This document shows positions 8,528 through 16,124 of a stretch of DNA of 37,151 nt, one piece after another (position 1 is the stretch's first letter; each line of letters opens with the position of its first letter). The notes under the pieces were generated by a model. It was not told where the DNA came from, ran no database searches, and worked only from the letters and a program-made list of their open reading frames with translations. The translations under genes and the position numbers were made by a program. The stretch is from Myxococcota bacterium (GTDB taxonomy: Bacteria > Myxococcota_A > Polyangia > Fen-1088), in contig JAICYS010000022.1 in NCBI GenBank assembly GCA_025934105.1, forward strand, positions 1 through 37,151. Reading direction: 5' to 3'.

Positions 8528-9622
8528 CTACGCCGCGGTCGGCGCGGGCGCGTTGGTGGTCAGCGTTCGCAAATCGTACTTCCTCGATTTCCAGATCGTT
8601 CCATCCAGATAGTAGTGACCCAGCGTGAACCCGGTCCAGAAGGTCAGCGCGATGTCCTGGCCCGAGCGGTGCACGAAGAACGAGGCACCGAACGCCAGCA
8701 TGTAGACGACGCCGGCGCACGCCGCGATGAGGCCCATGTACGCCAGCGCCCGGCCCCGCTGCGAGACCCACGAGACGAGTCGCGCCTGCGGGTCGATGCC
8801 GCGCGCGTAACGGCGCGCATTGAACAGCCAGACGATCGCGATGTACTGGACCGCGTGCCACAGCGCCGCCGCGGCGAAGGCGGCGTCGCCGTCGCGGATC
8901 ACCAGGAAGGGCATGGCGAACCCGAAGAAGTTGAGCACCAGGTAAGCGGGGCGGATCCACTCGTGGGCCGCACGGCCACGCGACGCCTGCCAGAACACCA
9001 CCACGTAGACGGCCGCGACGGCCAGGATCAGGGCGCCCAGCCCGTTGACCAGCAGCGCCGGCGGCGCGGCATGGATCACCTCGACCCCGAACAGCGTCCA
9101 GGGACCGGTGAACAGGCGGTGCAGCGCGCACCAGAACGCCGGCAGGAAAATCAGCGCCCGTTCCAGGCGCGCCTCGGGTCGGTCGGCCGCGCCGTGCTTT
9201 CGCTGGTAGATGCGCAGCACGCCCCAGCTCTGGGCCACGAAGTGCCAGGTGGCCCAATAAAAGATCATCGACCGGATCAGCCGCAGCCAGATTCCGCCCT
9301 GCGCGTCGGCCGCGATGGCGAACGCCAGCGCCACGCCGGGGATCGCCCAGTAACGCAGCGGGTACTTGAACCGCTCGCCCGGCACCAGATAGACGCGCGT
9401 CCAGGTCGAGATCAGGTGTGGGCCGTTGGCGATGCCCACGCCCAGGATCACGTACCAGCCGGGGTAATGAAGCACGTCGGCCACGAACCAGGGGATGATC
9501 GTGAGCAGCGTGACCCCCAGGAACAGCAGCAGGTCCACCCCCGGCGCGATCATCCAGGGCTTGTCGGCGCCGCGCGCGGGGGCCGCCAGGACGGCCGGCG
9601 CGGCCAGGGTCATGTTGCTCAT
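8528..9622 (-). CDS. Multi-pass membrane protein of unknown function
   Basis: A 364-residue integral membrane protein with about nine hydrophobic segments. Histidines lie in or next to helices: WHFVAQSWG, LWHAVQYIAIVW and LGHYYLDGTIWK. The last phrase and the general layout suggest a membrane enzyme with a His-coordinated centre, loosely like the Brp/Blh carotenoid dioxygenases, but I cannot assign it to that family. The ATG at 9620-9622 is chosen because no start codon or coding pattern precedes it, and a TATGAT box lies 9 bases upstream, implying a leaderless transcript. It sits between a lipoprotein gene and a flavin reductase gene, all on the minus strand. Confidence 0.7.
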   Translation of the reverse strand: MSNMTLAAPAVLAAPARGADKPWMIAPGVDLLLFLGVTLLTIIPWFVADVLHYPGWYVILGVGIANGPHLISTWTRVYLVPGERFKYPLRYWAIPGVALAFAIAADAQGGIWLRLIRSMIFYWATWHFVAQSWGVLRIYQRKHGAADRPEARLERALIFLPAFWCALHRLFTGPWTLFGVEVIHAAPPALLVNGLGALILAVAAVYVVVFWQASRGRAAHEWIRPAYLVLNFFGFAMPFLVIRDGDAAFAAAALWHAVQYIAIVWLFNARRYARGIDPQARLVSWVSQRGRALAYMGLIAACAGVVYMLAFGASFFVHRSGQDIALTFWTGFTLGHYYLDGTIWKSRKYDLRTLTTNAPAPTAA

Positions 9623-9631
9623 GGCCCGGGA

Positions 9632-9637
9632 ATCATA
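9632..9637 (-). promoter_or_regulatory. Putative -10 box for a leaderless transcript
   Basis: TATGAT on the minus strand matches the sigma-70 -10 consensus at five of six positions and ends 9 bases before the ATG at 9622. The inferred transcript would begin at or within a base or two of the start codon. No good -35 is seen at 16-18 bases. Confidence 0.4.
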
Positions 9638-9681
9638 ACAAGCAACCGGCTGAAAGGATCGGCTGGGTGGCCGGCAGGCCT

Positions 9682-10248
9682 TCAGCCGTGGGGCGCGCGC
9701 AGGGGGGCCAGCGCGCTGGCCCATTTGTGCAGCTCGTCGAGCATCGCGGCGGCTGCTTTCGCTTGCGTCTCCTCGCCCGCGAACCGCCCGTCCTTCAGAA
9801 AGTTCCGCACGAACGGGATCGAGACCGCCTCCGGAATGGGCATGATCTTCATGGACGTCAGCACCGGTTTGGCGCTCTGCACCGAGCGCGTGCCGGCCGA
9901 GACGCCGCCGTAACTGACGAACGCCGCCGGCTTGTAGGCCCATTCGTGAAACAGGTAGTCGACGGCGTTCAGCAGCGCCGGCGGCATCGCGTAGTTGTAC
10001 TCGGGCACGACGAACAGGAAGGCGTCGGCCGCGGCGACCGTGGCGCTCCAGGCCTTGGTGTGCGCGTGCCGGTACTTGCCGAAGCGCGGGTGCTCGGGCT
10101 CGTCGAGCATCGGCAGGTTGATGGCTTTGAGGTCGGCCAGCTCGGCCTGGAATTTGCCGTGCGCGGCCGCCCGCTGGATGGCCCAGTCCGCGATCAGATG
10201 GCCGATCCGCTCTTCGCGCGTGCTCGCCGTGACGACCAGCAGTTTCAT
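9682..10248 (-). CDS. NADPH-dependent FMN reductase family protein
   Basis: A 188-residue flavodoxin-fold protein (NADPH-dependent FMN reductase family, PF03358). The start MKLLVVTASTREERIGHLIADWA has the FMN phosphate-binding loop (S/T-x-R-x-x-R-x-G). The middle VVPEYNYAMPPALLNAVDYL is the family signature that packs against the isoalloxazine ring, and FVSYGGVSAGTRSVQ is the third conserved block. The family reduces flavins or quinones with NAD(P)H in the cytoplasm. The start is fixed by the fold; the open frame extends upstream, but that part is antisense to the ABC ATPase gene. It is divergent from the ABC transporter genes, with 48 bases between starts. Confidence 0.92.
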   Translation of the reverse strand: MKLLVVTASTREERIGHLIADWAIQRAAAHGKFQAELADLKAINLPMLDEPEHPRFGKYRHAHTKAWSATVAAADAFLFVVPEYNYAMPPALLNAVDYLFHEWAYKPAAFVSYGGVSAGTRSVQSAKPVLTSMKIMPIPEAVSIPFVRNFLKDGRFAGEETQAKAAAAMLDELHKWASALAPLRAPHG

Positions 10249-10296
10249 CCGGCGAGTTGTAGCACCTCGCCTCCGCCGTGCGTATCCTGCGCCCAG

Positions 10297-11245
10297 ATGT
10301 CGGCCGCCGCCGTCGAGACCGTCGACCTGCGCAAGACCTATCCGAACGTGGATGCGTTGCGCGGCCTGTCGCTGCGGATCGAGGCGGGCGAGATCTTCGC
10401 GCTGCTCGGCCCGAACGGCGCCGGAAAGACCACCTGGATCTCGATCGTCTGCGGGCTGGTGCGGCCGACCGGCGGGCGGGCGCTGGTGATGGGGCACGAC
10501 GTGGTCCACGACTCGCTGGCCGCCCGCCGGAACGTGGGCCTGGTGCCGCAAGAGGTGAACTTCGATCCCTTCTTCACGCCGCGCGAGGTGTTGCGGTTTC
10601 AGATGGGTACTACGGCGTGCCGCCCGACGACGGGCGCATCGACGAGGTGCTGCGCGCGCTGGATCTCTACGGCAAGGCCGACACCAACACGCGGGCGCTG
10701 TCGGGGGGGATGAAGCGGCGGCTGTTGATCGCCAAGGCGCTGGTGCACCGGCCGCGCGTAGCCTTTCTGGACGAGCCGACGGCCGGCGTCGACGTGGCGC
10801 TGCGGCACGACCTCTGGTCGTACGTGCGAACCTTGCGTGCCGACGGGACGACCATCGTGCTGACCACGCACTACCTGGAAGAGGCGGAGGCGCTGGCCGA
10901 TCGGGTGGCGGTCATCGACAGCGGCACGCTGGTGGCCTGGACACGCCGGCCGGATTGGTCCGCCGGCTGGGGCGCAAGCAGATCCGGTTCAAATTGGCGG
11001 CGCCCAGCACCGAAGCGGCGCTGCCCGAGGGGCTGCGCCGGCGCGGCGCCTCGCTGGACGCCGGCCGCACGATCATCGTCTGCCCGGTCGGCAGCGAGCC
11101 GATCGGCCAGCTCCTGGCGCTGGCCGGTTCCCTGTCGCCGCCGGTGGCGGACATGGAGATCGTCGAGCCGACGCTGGAAGACGTGTTCTTGCAGCTCACC
11201 AGACGCCCCGACGCGGCCGCGTTCACGAGGAAGACCACCAGGTGA
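10297..11245 (+). pseudogene. ABC transporter ATP-binding protein, coding sequence broken by two frameshifts
   Basis: Three successive frames together give one ordinary ABC-2 exporter ATPase. Frame one (from ATG 10297) holds Walker A GPNGAGKTT and the Q-loop region LVPQEVNF. The reading shifts by a one-base deletion near 10607 (ATGGGTACTAC where ATGGGNTACTAC is expected). Frame two holds the signature LSGGMKRRL, Walker B VAFLDEPTAGVD and the H-loop TTHYLEEAE. A second one-base deletion near 10938 leads into a third frame with the usual C-terminal part, ending ...DVFLQLTRR. Every key motif is intact and no other decay is seen, so sequence error is as likely as a true pseudogene. The end overlaps the permease start as GTGA, so the two form a pair exporting an unknown substrate. 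A TATCCT box lies 8 bases before the ATG. Confidence 0.85.
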
Positions 11246-12003
11246 ACCCGATCGGATTTCGCACCCTGCTGTCCAAGGAGACGCGGCGGTTCTTGAAAGT
11301 GCCGGGCCAGACCCTGGCCCAGCCCGTCGTCACCACGACGCTTTACTTCCTGGTGTTCGGCTACGCGCTGGGCGGGCGGGTGCGCGAGATCGACGGCGTC
11401 TCGTACATCCGCTTCATCCTTCCCGGGCTGGTGCTGCTGACCGTCACGCAGAACGCGTTCCTCAACACCTCGTCGTCGATGTTCATCGCCAAGCTGCAGG
11501 GGACGATCGTCGACCTGCTGATCGCGCCGCTGGCGGTGGCCGACGTGATGGCCGCGTTCCTGGGCGCGGCGGTGTTGCGCGGCTTCATGACCGGCGCGCT
11601 GGTCTGGATCATCGCCGGCTTCTTCAACGGGTTCGACGTCGCGCACCCGGCGTGGGTGCTGCTCTACACGCTGCTCATCACGGTGGCGTTCGCCGCCATC
11701 GGCCTGGCCGTCGCGATCTGGAGCGACAAGTTCGAACAGCTGAACGTCGTCCCCACCTTCGTCCTGACGCCGCTGACCTTTCTGGGCGGCATCTTTTATA
11801 GCGCGCGGATGCTGCCCCGCCCCTGGGACACCGTCACCCGCTGCAACCCGATCCTGTACATGGTCGAGGGGCTGCGGTTTGGGTTCCTGGGGACGTCCGG
11901 CAGCTCGCCCTGGCTGGGGCTCGTCATCAGTTTGACAGTGGCCGGCGCCGCCACGGGGCTGTCGGTCTGGATGCTGGCCACCGGATACAAGCTCCGAAGC
12001 TAG
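11242..12003 (+). CDS. ABC-2 type transporter permease
   Basis: A 253-residue inner-membrane protein with about six hydrophobic segments, typical of ABC-2 family permeases (as in DrrB/NodJ/YadH-like exporters). Recognisable parts are FILPGLVLLTVTQNAF, the amphipathic IVDLLIAPLAVADVMAAF stretch and PLTFLGGIFYSARMLPRPWDTVTRCNPILYMVEG (quoted here as consecutive blocks), which is the ABC-2 signature. The GTG start overlaps the ATPase stop (GTGA at 11242-11245), so translation is coupled. With the ATPase it would export an unidentified substrate, perhaps a polysaccharide, lipid or drug. The stop codon TAG is the first three bases of a 74-bp tandem repeat. Confidence 0.9.
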   Translation: MNPIGFRTLLSKETRRFLKVPGQTLAQPVVTTTLYFLVFGYALGGRVREIDGVSYIRFILPGLVLLTVTQNAFLNTSSSMFIAKLQGTIVDLLIAPLAVADVMAAFLGAAVLRGFMTGALVWIIAGFFNGFDVAHPAWVLLYTLLITVAFAAIGLAVAIWSDKFEQLNVVPTFVLTPLTFLGGIFYSARMLPRPWDTVTRCNPILYMVEGLRFGFLGTSGSSPWLGLVISLTVAGAATGLSVWMLATGYKLRS

Positions 12004-12148
12004 GCCGCCTCAGGGCGGCCCGTCGTCGGGCATGGTTCGCTGCCGCTCACCGATGCCTGACGGCAACGCCCTCCTAGGCCGCCTCCGGGCGGCACGGCGT
12101 CGGGCATGGTTCGCTGCCGCTCACCGTTGCCTGACGGCAACGCCCTCC
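12001..12148. repeat. Two tandem copies of a 74-bp hairpin-bearing element
   Basis: Copies at 12001-12074 and 12075-12148 differ at only 4 of 74 positions by my base-by-base comparison; the following TAG begins what would be a third. Each unit has two inverted repeats: a GCCGCC...GGCGGC hairpin at its start (7 pairs in copy one) and CGTTGCC-TGAC-GGCAACG near its end (perfect in copy two, one mismatch in copy one). Copy one begins exactly at the permease stop codon. This looks like a REP-type extragenic palindromic element and fills almost the whole gap between the permease gene and the next gene. Confidence 0.85.
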
Positions 12149-12163
12149 TAGCCACAAATGCTG

Positions 12164-12169
12164 TATTCT
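12164..12169 (+). promoter_or_regulatory. Putative -10 box for a leaderless transcript
   Basis: TATTCT ends 8 bases before the ATG at 12178. Together with the lack of a Shine-Dalgarno sequence, this suggests that transcription begins at the start codon. The matching -35 is not obvious because it would fall in the repeat just upstream. Confidence 0.35.
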
Positions 12170-12177
12170 GAACCTGG

Positions 12178-12816
12178 ATGGTCCGCGGCCCCTGGCCTCG
12201 TTTCGCTCGCCTGATCGCCGCCGGGCCCCTGCTGGTCTGCCTGGCCGGCGGTCCGGCCGGCGCGTCTGCCAAGCGGCCGGTTCACGGCAAGGCACCGGCG
12301 AAGAAGCTGCCCAAGGGGTGTCCGGCCGTGAAGCCCGAGCCGCCGCCGGCGGCGGTCGTCCCGGTGGCGGGCGCCAAGGTCGCCGTGCTGGCGTTCAGCG
12401 GCGACGACGCCGAGCCGGTGCGCCGGCAGATCATGCACGTCCTGCGCGGCAAGGGGATGAAGACGATGACCGGCCTGCGCCCCGTCGACAGCCCCGAGCA
12501 GTTCCGCGAAATGTCGGCGACGCTGAATCTGGTCGCCTACGTCGACGGCGAGGTGGCGGTGGACGGAACCACCGTCAGCGCGACCGTCTTCTTGCGCAAC
12601 GGCTCCAGCGGGATGCGCACGGCTTCGGCAACCTTCGCGGGCGATCGGCGCTCGCTGGGGACCGCCATCGCCAAGGACCTCTGGGGGCGAATCGGTCCGG
12701 CCATGGGCGACGCGGTGGCCGACGCCGCGAAGCCGCACAAGAACCTTCGCGCGCCCATGCGCCTCAACGCCGGTTCGCCGCTCACGAACCAAGAAGCCGC
12801 CGAAGCGACGGACTGA
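12178..12816 (+). CDS. Exported protein of unknown function
   Basis: A 212-residue product with a signal peptide (hydrophobic LIAAGPLLVCLAGGPAGASA; the cysteine at about 21 is not in a standard lipobox). A basic, proline-rich linker leads to a compact domain from about residue 65 (KVAVLAFSGDDAEPVRRQI), with alternating strands and helices, ending near 180 (LWGRIGPAMGDAVADA). The pattern of a short strand, then a helix and 'VAYVDGEVAVDGTTVSATVF', recalls periplasmic domains that precede TolB/CsgG-like folds, but no family can be assigned. A C-terminal basic tail follows. It converges with the PEGA lipoprotein gene, 9 bases away. Confidence 0.7.
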   Translation: MVRGPWPRFARLIAAGPLLVCLAGGPAGASAKRPVHGKAPAKKLPKGCPAVKPEPPPAAVVPVAGAKVAVLAFSGDDAEPVRRQIMHVLRGKGMKTMTGLRPVDSPEQFREMSATLNLVAYVDGEVAVDGTTVSATVFLRNGSSGMRTASATFAGDRRSLGTAIAKDLWGRIGPAMGDAVADAAKPHKNLRAPMRLNAGSPLTNQEAAEATD

Positions 12817-12825
12817 ACGGGCGCG

Positions 12826-13425
12826 CTACGGCTGCTGCGGTTGACCGGCCGGCGGCGGGGAACCGGCCGCCGGTGGGGGGTAGCCGGCGGGCCCGGGCGG
12901 ATAGGCGGGCTGCTGCTGTTGGGGAGCAGGAGAGCCGTTTTGGGGCGGCGGCGGGTAAGCGCCCTGCGGCGGCGACGGGTAGGCCCCCTGCGGCGGCGGG
13001 TAGCCGCTCGGCGGCGGTGGATATGCGCCGGGCGCGCCGCCCCAGCCGTCGGGCGCTACGCCGGGCGCCGCAGGCTGCAGCTGGTAGAAGTGGCTGGGGC
13101 TGTACCCCATCACCCACAGCAGCGGAACCAGCAAGAAGATTCCCGTGAGCAGAGCCAGCGGCTCGACCTCCTCGCTGCGCGCGATGAACGTCGTCAGCGG
13201 CTGATAGCCGGGGTACTCCAGGCGGACCAACGTCGTGCTCCCGACGATGTTCGCGTCGCTCATCGTGTACGGCGTGGTGCCGACCGGCACGTTGTTCAGG
13301 AACACCTGTGCGCCCGGCGGCTGGCTCTGGATCACCGTCGAGCTCATGCACCCCGCGAAGGCAGCCGCCGTGATCACACAGGCGATCGGGAAAATCTGCG
13401 CCAGGCGAAAGCGAACCAGGCTCAT
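12826..13425 (-). CDS. PEGA-domain lipoprotein with P/Q/Y-rich tail
   Basis: A 199-residue product. The signal peptide ends in the lipobox AFAGCM. A PEGA domain follows (VIQSQPPGAQVFLNNVPVG, then TPYTMSDANIVGSTTLVRLE and YPGYQP). Next is a hydrophobic helix PLALLTGIFLLVPLLWVMGY, then a low-complexity tail of PPPPQGAYP, PPPSGYPPPQ and QQQQPAYPPG repeats. The domain order (lipobox, PEGA, one membrane helix) is common in myxobacterial envelope lipoproteins. The same open frame continues upstream into a kinase remnant; I place the start at ATG 13425 because the signal peptide begins there. PEGA domains are thought to bind surface layers or wall material. Confidence 0.8.
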   Translation of the reverse strand: MSLVRFRLAQIFPIACVITAAAFAGCMSSTVIQSQPPGAQVFLNNVPVGTTPYTMSDANIVGSTTLVRLEYPGYQPLTTFIARSEEVEPLALLTGIFLLVPLLWVMGYSPSHFYQLQPAAPGVAPDGWGGAPGAYPPPPSGYPPPQGAYPSPPQGAYPPPPQNGSPAPQQQQPAYPPGPAGYPPPAAGSPPPAGQPQQP

Positions 13426-14277
13426 CGTGGTCACGACTCTACGGCGGAGGCGTTGCCGCGGTAAAGTAACCGGGATCTCAGTCGACTCGCGCAGGTCGCG
13501 GGGCGGCTCGGTCATGTGCGCGACGACCACACCGCCCAGCGTCGCGTGCGTGAACGGCGGCCGCCCGGTCAACGTCTCGGAGAGGACACATCCAAGCGAA
13601 TAAAGGTCGGTCCGATAGTCGATGTTCGCCGAATCGCGGCACTGCTCGGGCGACATGTAAAGCGGCGTCCCCATCAGCGCGCCGCTGCGCGTCTGGTGCA
13701 CCTGTCCGGCGCGAAAGTCGCCTTCCAGTTTCGCGATCCCGAAATCCACGATCTTCGTGGTGTCGGCCGGGTGCGACACGATGAACACGTTCTCCGGCTT
13801 AGATCGCGACGCACGATGCCGGTGTCGTGCGCCGCCGCCAGCGCGTCGGCCATTCCGCGCGTAGCGAGCGGCGGCCGGCGGCGGCAGCGCGCCCTGCCGC
13901 GCCAACAGCGCGGCCAGCATCTCGCCCTCGAGATATTCCATCACCAGGTACGGGCGGCCGTGGGGATCGATCTCGCAGTCGAACACCTGCACGATCCCGG
14001 GGTGCGCGATCGCCGACGTGGCGCGCGCCTCGAGGAAGAAACGTTCCAGCAAGTCCGGGCGCCCCACCGGCTCGCTGGCCAGGAGCTTGACGGCCGCCTT
14101 GCGTTTCAGGTGCCGGTGTTCTGCGAGGTACACCTCGTCCATCGCGCCCGTCCCGAGCTGCCGCAGGACCTGGTAGCTGCTGACGGACTGCCCGACGAAG
14201 GACGGATCCTGGCCTGTCCCGGGAAAACCGAAAGTGTCTTGGATCGCGCCCGACCTGTCGCAGAATAGAGCGACCAT
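13426..14277 (-). pseudogene. Hanks-type Ser/Thr kinase remnant, frameshifted and truncated
   Basis: Kinase motifs can be followed: glycine loop LGTGAMDEVYLAEH (the third glycine is Asp), lysine AAVKLLA, the hinge YLVMEYLEGEM, then DFGIAKLE, GTPLYMSPEQ and DLYSLGCVLSETLTGRPPF. Around the catalytic loop the reading leaves frame: near 13852-13855 one base too many (or two too few), and near 13801 one too few, so about 17 residues (MADALAAAHDTGIVRRDL in the corrected frame) are misread. The corrected loop reads RRD, not HRD. The protein ends just after PPRDLRE, lacking the last helices of the C-lobe, and the frame runs directly into the lipoprotein gene. I read this as a decayed kinase, though the two compensating shifts could be sequence errors. 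Confidence 0.75.
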
Positions 14278-14467
14278 GCGGCGAGGACCGAACCCTTTCG
14301 AGAAACGGCAGAAAGAGCTGGCTCGTAAAGAAAAGCAGCGCAAGAAAGCCGAGCGCCGCGATCTGCGCGAGCAACAGCGATCGCAGCGGGGCTCGATGGA
14401 ACCGGAGGAGGACCCTGACATCGCCGGCATCGTCCCGGGCCCGCAGCCGCCCCCCACGGAGGAGTAA
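14276..14467 (+). CDS. Small conserved charged protein
   Basis: A 63-residue product starting MRRGPNPFEKRQKELARKEK and ending EEDPDIAGIVPGPQPP. This pattern, a basic helical N-terminal half rich in Lys/Arg/Glu and a short acidic end with DPDIAGIVPGPQ, is one I recognise from small uncharacterised proteins of myxobacteria and other delta-like groups. Residues 8-40 are predicted to be one long charged helix. The ATG is used rather than the upstream in-frame start at 14234, because the conserved N-terminus begins here and an AATAGA box lies 7 bases before it (possible leaderless start). The start codon overlaps the start of the divergent kinase remnant in the sequence CATG. Confidence 0.75.
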   Translation: MRRGPNPFEKRQKELARKEKQRKKAERRDLREQQRSQRGSMEPEEDPDIAGIVPGPQPPPTEE

Positions 14468-14730
14468 GCGAACGGCATCAGGGCGCCGTAAATCGAGATC
14501 ACGCCCGGGCGCGCGCCGCCCCGCGGAGGCGCTCATGAGATCCGCCCCCTCGTCGATCGGCCGCACGCCGCGCGCGTGAGGCGGCCGGTCCGGGGGCGGG
14601 CGCGCGGACCGAGACGTTGGCCGGCAACGCACGTTGCATCTGCCGCCCGCCGCCTGGCCGGCCGCTCGAGTCTGGAGTTCAGGCCTCGGACTTCAGGGCC
14701 GCCGCCCCCAACCCGAGGCCCCCGCGCCGG
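14468..14730. other. Intergenic stretch, no gene seen
   Basis: This 263-base gap between a plus-strand gene and the 3' end of a minus-strand gene is very GC-rich. Open frames here lack ribosome-binding sites and resemble the antisense frames found throughout the window. No terminator with a T-run was found. Confidence 0.5.
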
Positions 14731-15864
14731 TCAGATGCAGACCGCGTCCACGCACGAGCCGCCGCCGCTGCCGCAGTCGGACTGCACCGTGCACTGCGGG
14801 GAGGCTTCCCCGGGCGTCTCGCAGAAACCGCCGGGGCCGCACACCGTGGCGGTCGTGCACGTGCAGCAATCGGCGTTGCTGCGGCAGCTGCTGCGGCAAA
14901 AACCGTCGACGCAGGTCTTGTCGCTGCCGCAATCGGCGTTGCTGCGGCAGCTGGCGCGCGGCCGGTCGTCGGGCTGGCACAGCCCCGCCGAGCACTTGTC
15001 GTGCGCCGGGCAGTCCGCGTCCGCGGAGCACGCCCCGTGGCAGAACCCGTTGATGCAGGTGTGGTTGGCCTCGCAGTCGGTGTCGAACACGCAGGCGCCG
15101 CCGCCGTTCACCGACGGCTGGCAGTAACCGCCGCTGCAGACGGCGCCGGTGCCGCAATCCGCCGACGACGTGCATGCCGGCTGGCAGGCGCCGTTCAGGC
15201 AGCGGGCGCCGGTGCCGCATTCGCTGCTGAATCGGCAGAGCGGCCCGTCGGGGGGCAGCGGCTGGCAGAGGCCCGAGACGCAGCAGGCGCCGGCGCCGCA
15301 GTCGCTGGTGGCCTCGCAGGCGGCGCCGGTGGTCCCGCCCGACCCGCTCATCGCCCCCGTGCCGCCGGTGCCGCCGACGACACCGCCGGTCCCGGTGGCC
15401 CCACCGGGGCTGCCGACGCTGCCGCCGGCCCCGACGATGCCGCCGGCGCCGCCCGTCACACGCGTGCCGCCGGTCCCGATGACGCCGCCGGCGCCGCCCA
15501 TCACGCCGCCCGTCGCGCGCGCGCCGCCCATGCCGATCGCGCCGCCCGATCCGATGGTTCCACCGGTGGCGACATGCCCGCCCGCGCCGCCGGTCCCCAG
15601 GTGCCCGCCGGTCGCGCTGCCGCTTGCGCCGGCGCGTCCCCACCCGCCGCCGCTGGCGTGGCCGCCCGCGCCCGACTCGTGCCCGGCCGTGACGCAGGTC
15701 GCGCTCCAGTCGTCGCAGGTGTAACCGGTCGGACAATCCGCGTCGCAGGCGCAGACGTAAACGTTGTCGTCGTAATCCCTGTGGTGTCCCACGTAACAAC
15801 CGGCGGTGGTCAACGCGCCGATCGGGATCACGGACAGCAGGGCCAGCAGGCGGACGCGCTTCAT
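14731..15864 (-). CDS. Lipoprotein with Gly-rich spacer and eight Cys-rich repeats
   Basis: A 377-residue product. The signal peptide MKRVRLLALLSVIPIGALTTAGC ends in a lipobox (in two parts: LLALLSVIPIG and ALTTAGC). A cysteine cluster (CACDADCPTGYTC) is followed by a long Gly/Ser/Thr/Ala spacer (about 65-195). Then come eight repeats of about 22 residues of the form C-x4-DC-x6-C-x3-C, for example CTSSADCGTGAVCSGGYC, typical of myxobacterial secreted proteins (Dickkopf-like cysteine pattern). The start is decided by the AAAGGAG Shine-Dalgarno, which is 1 base from the upstream ATG (15870) but about 7 from the ATG at 15864. Probably surface-exposed and disulfide-rich; binding partner unknown. 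Confidence 0.8.
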   Translation of the reverse strand: MKRVRLLALLSVIPIGALTTAGCYVGHHRDYDDNVYVCACDADCPTGYTCDDWSATCVTAGHESGAGGHASGGGWGRAGASGSATGGHLGTGGAGGHVATGGTIGSGGAIGMGGARATGGVMGGAGGVIGTGGTRVTGGAGGIVGAGGSVGSPGGATGTGGVVGGTGGTGAMSGSGGTTGAACEATSDCGAGACCVSGLCQPLPPDGPLCRFSSECGTGARCLNGACQPACTSSADCGTGAVCSGGYCQPSVNGGGACVFDTDCEANHTCINGFCHGACSADADCPAHDKCSAGLCQPDDRPRASCRSNADCGSDKTCVDGFCRSSCRSNADCCTCTTATVCGPGGFCETPGEASPQCTVQSDCGSGGGSCVDAVCI

Positions 15865-16124
15865 TTGCATGCTCCTTTGCGGAGCCCGTGCGTATCGCAA
15901 GCTGCGGGCCAGCCTCGCGCGCGGCGCGCCATCGAACCGGCCGCTCGAGAACCGCAAAATCTCCGGCGGATCGACGGACGAGCTGTCGCCGGTCGAGGTG
16001 AGCCGCGGCACGCTCGAGGTCGTTCCGTGCCGGCCATTCACACCGTCGGCTGTGCCGCCGAGTCCCGCTGCCGAGGGTCGGGCGCGAAGCAGAACCGCAG
16101 GAAGGCCGTGATAACCTCGTCCGA
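15865..16124. other. Divergent intergenic stretch, no gene seen
   Basis: This 260-base region separates the divergent cysteine-repeat lipoprotein and GH16 genes, so it must hold both promoters. On the right the TGATAAC box at 16109 serves GH16. On the left the AAAGGAG site sits directly before the lipoprotein start, but no convincing -35/-10 pair was found. Confidence 0.5.
16109..16115 (+). promoter_or_regulatory. Putative -10 box for the GH16 gene
   Basis: TGATAAC lies 9 bases upstream of the ATG at 16125. It suggests a leaderless transcript; no standard -35 was found. Confidence 0.35.
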
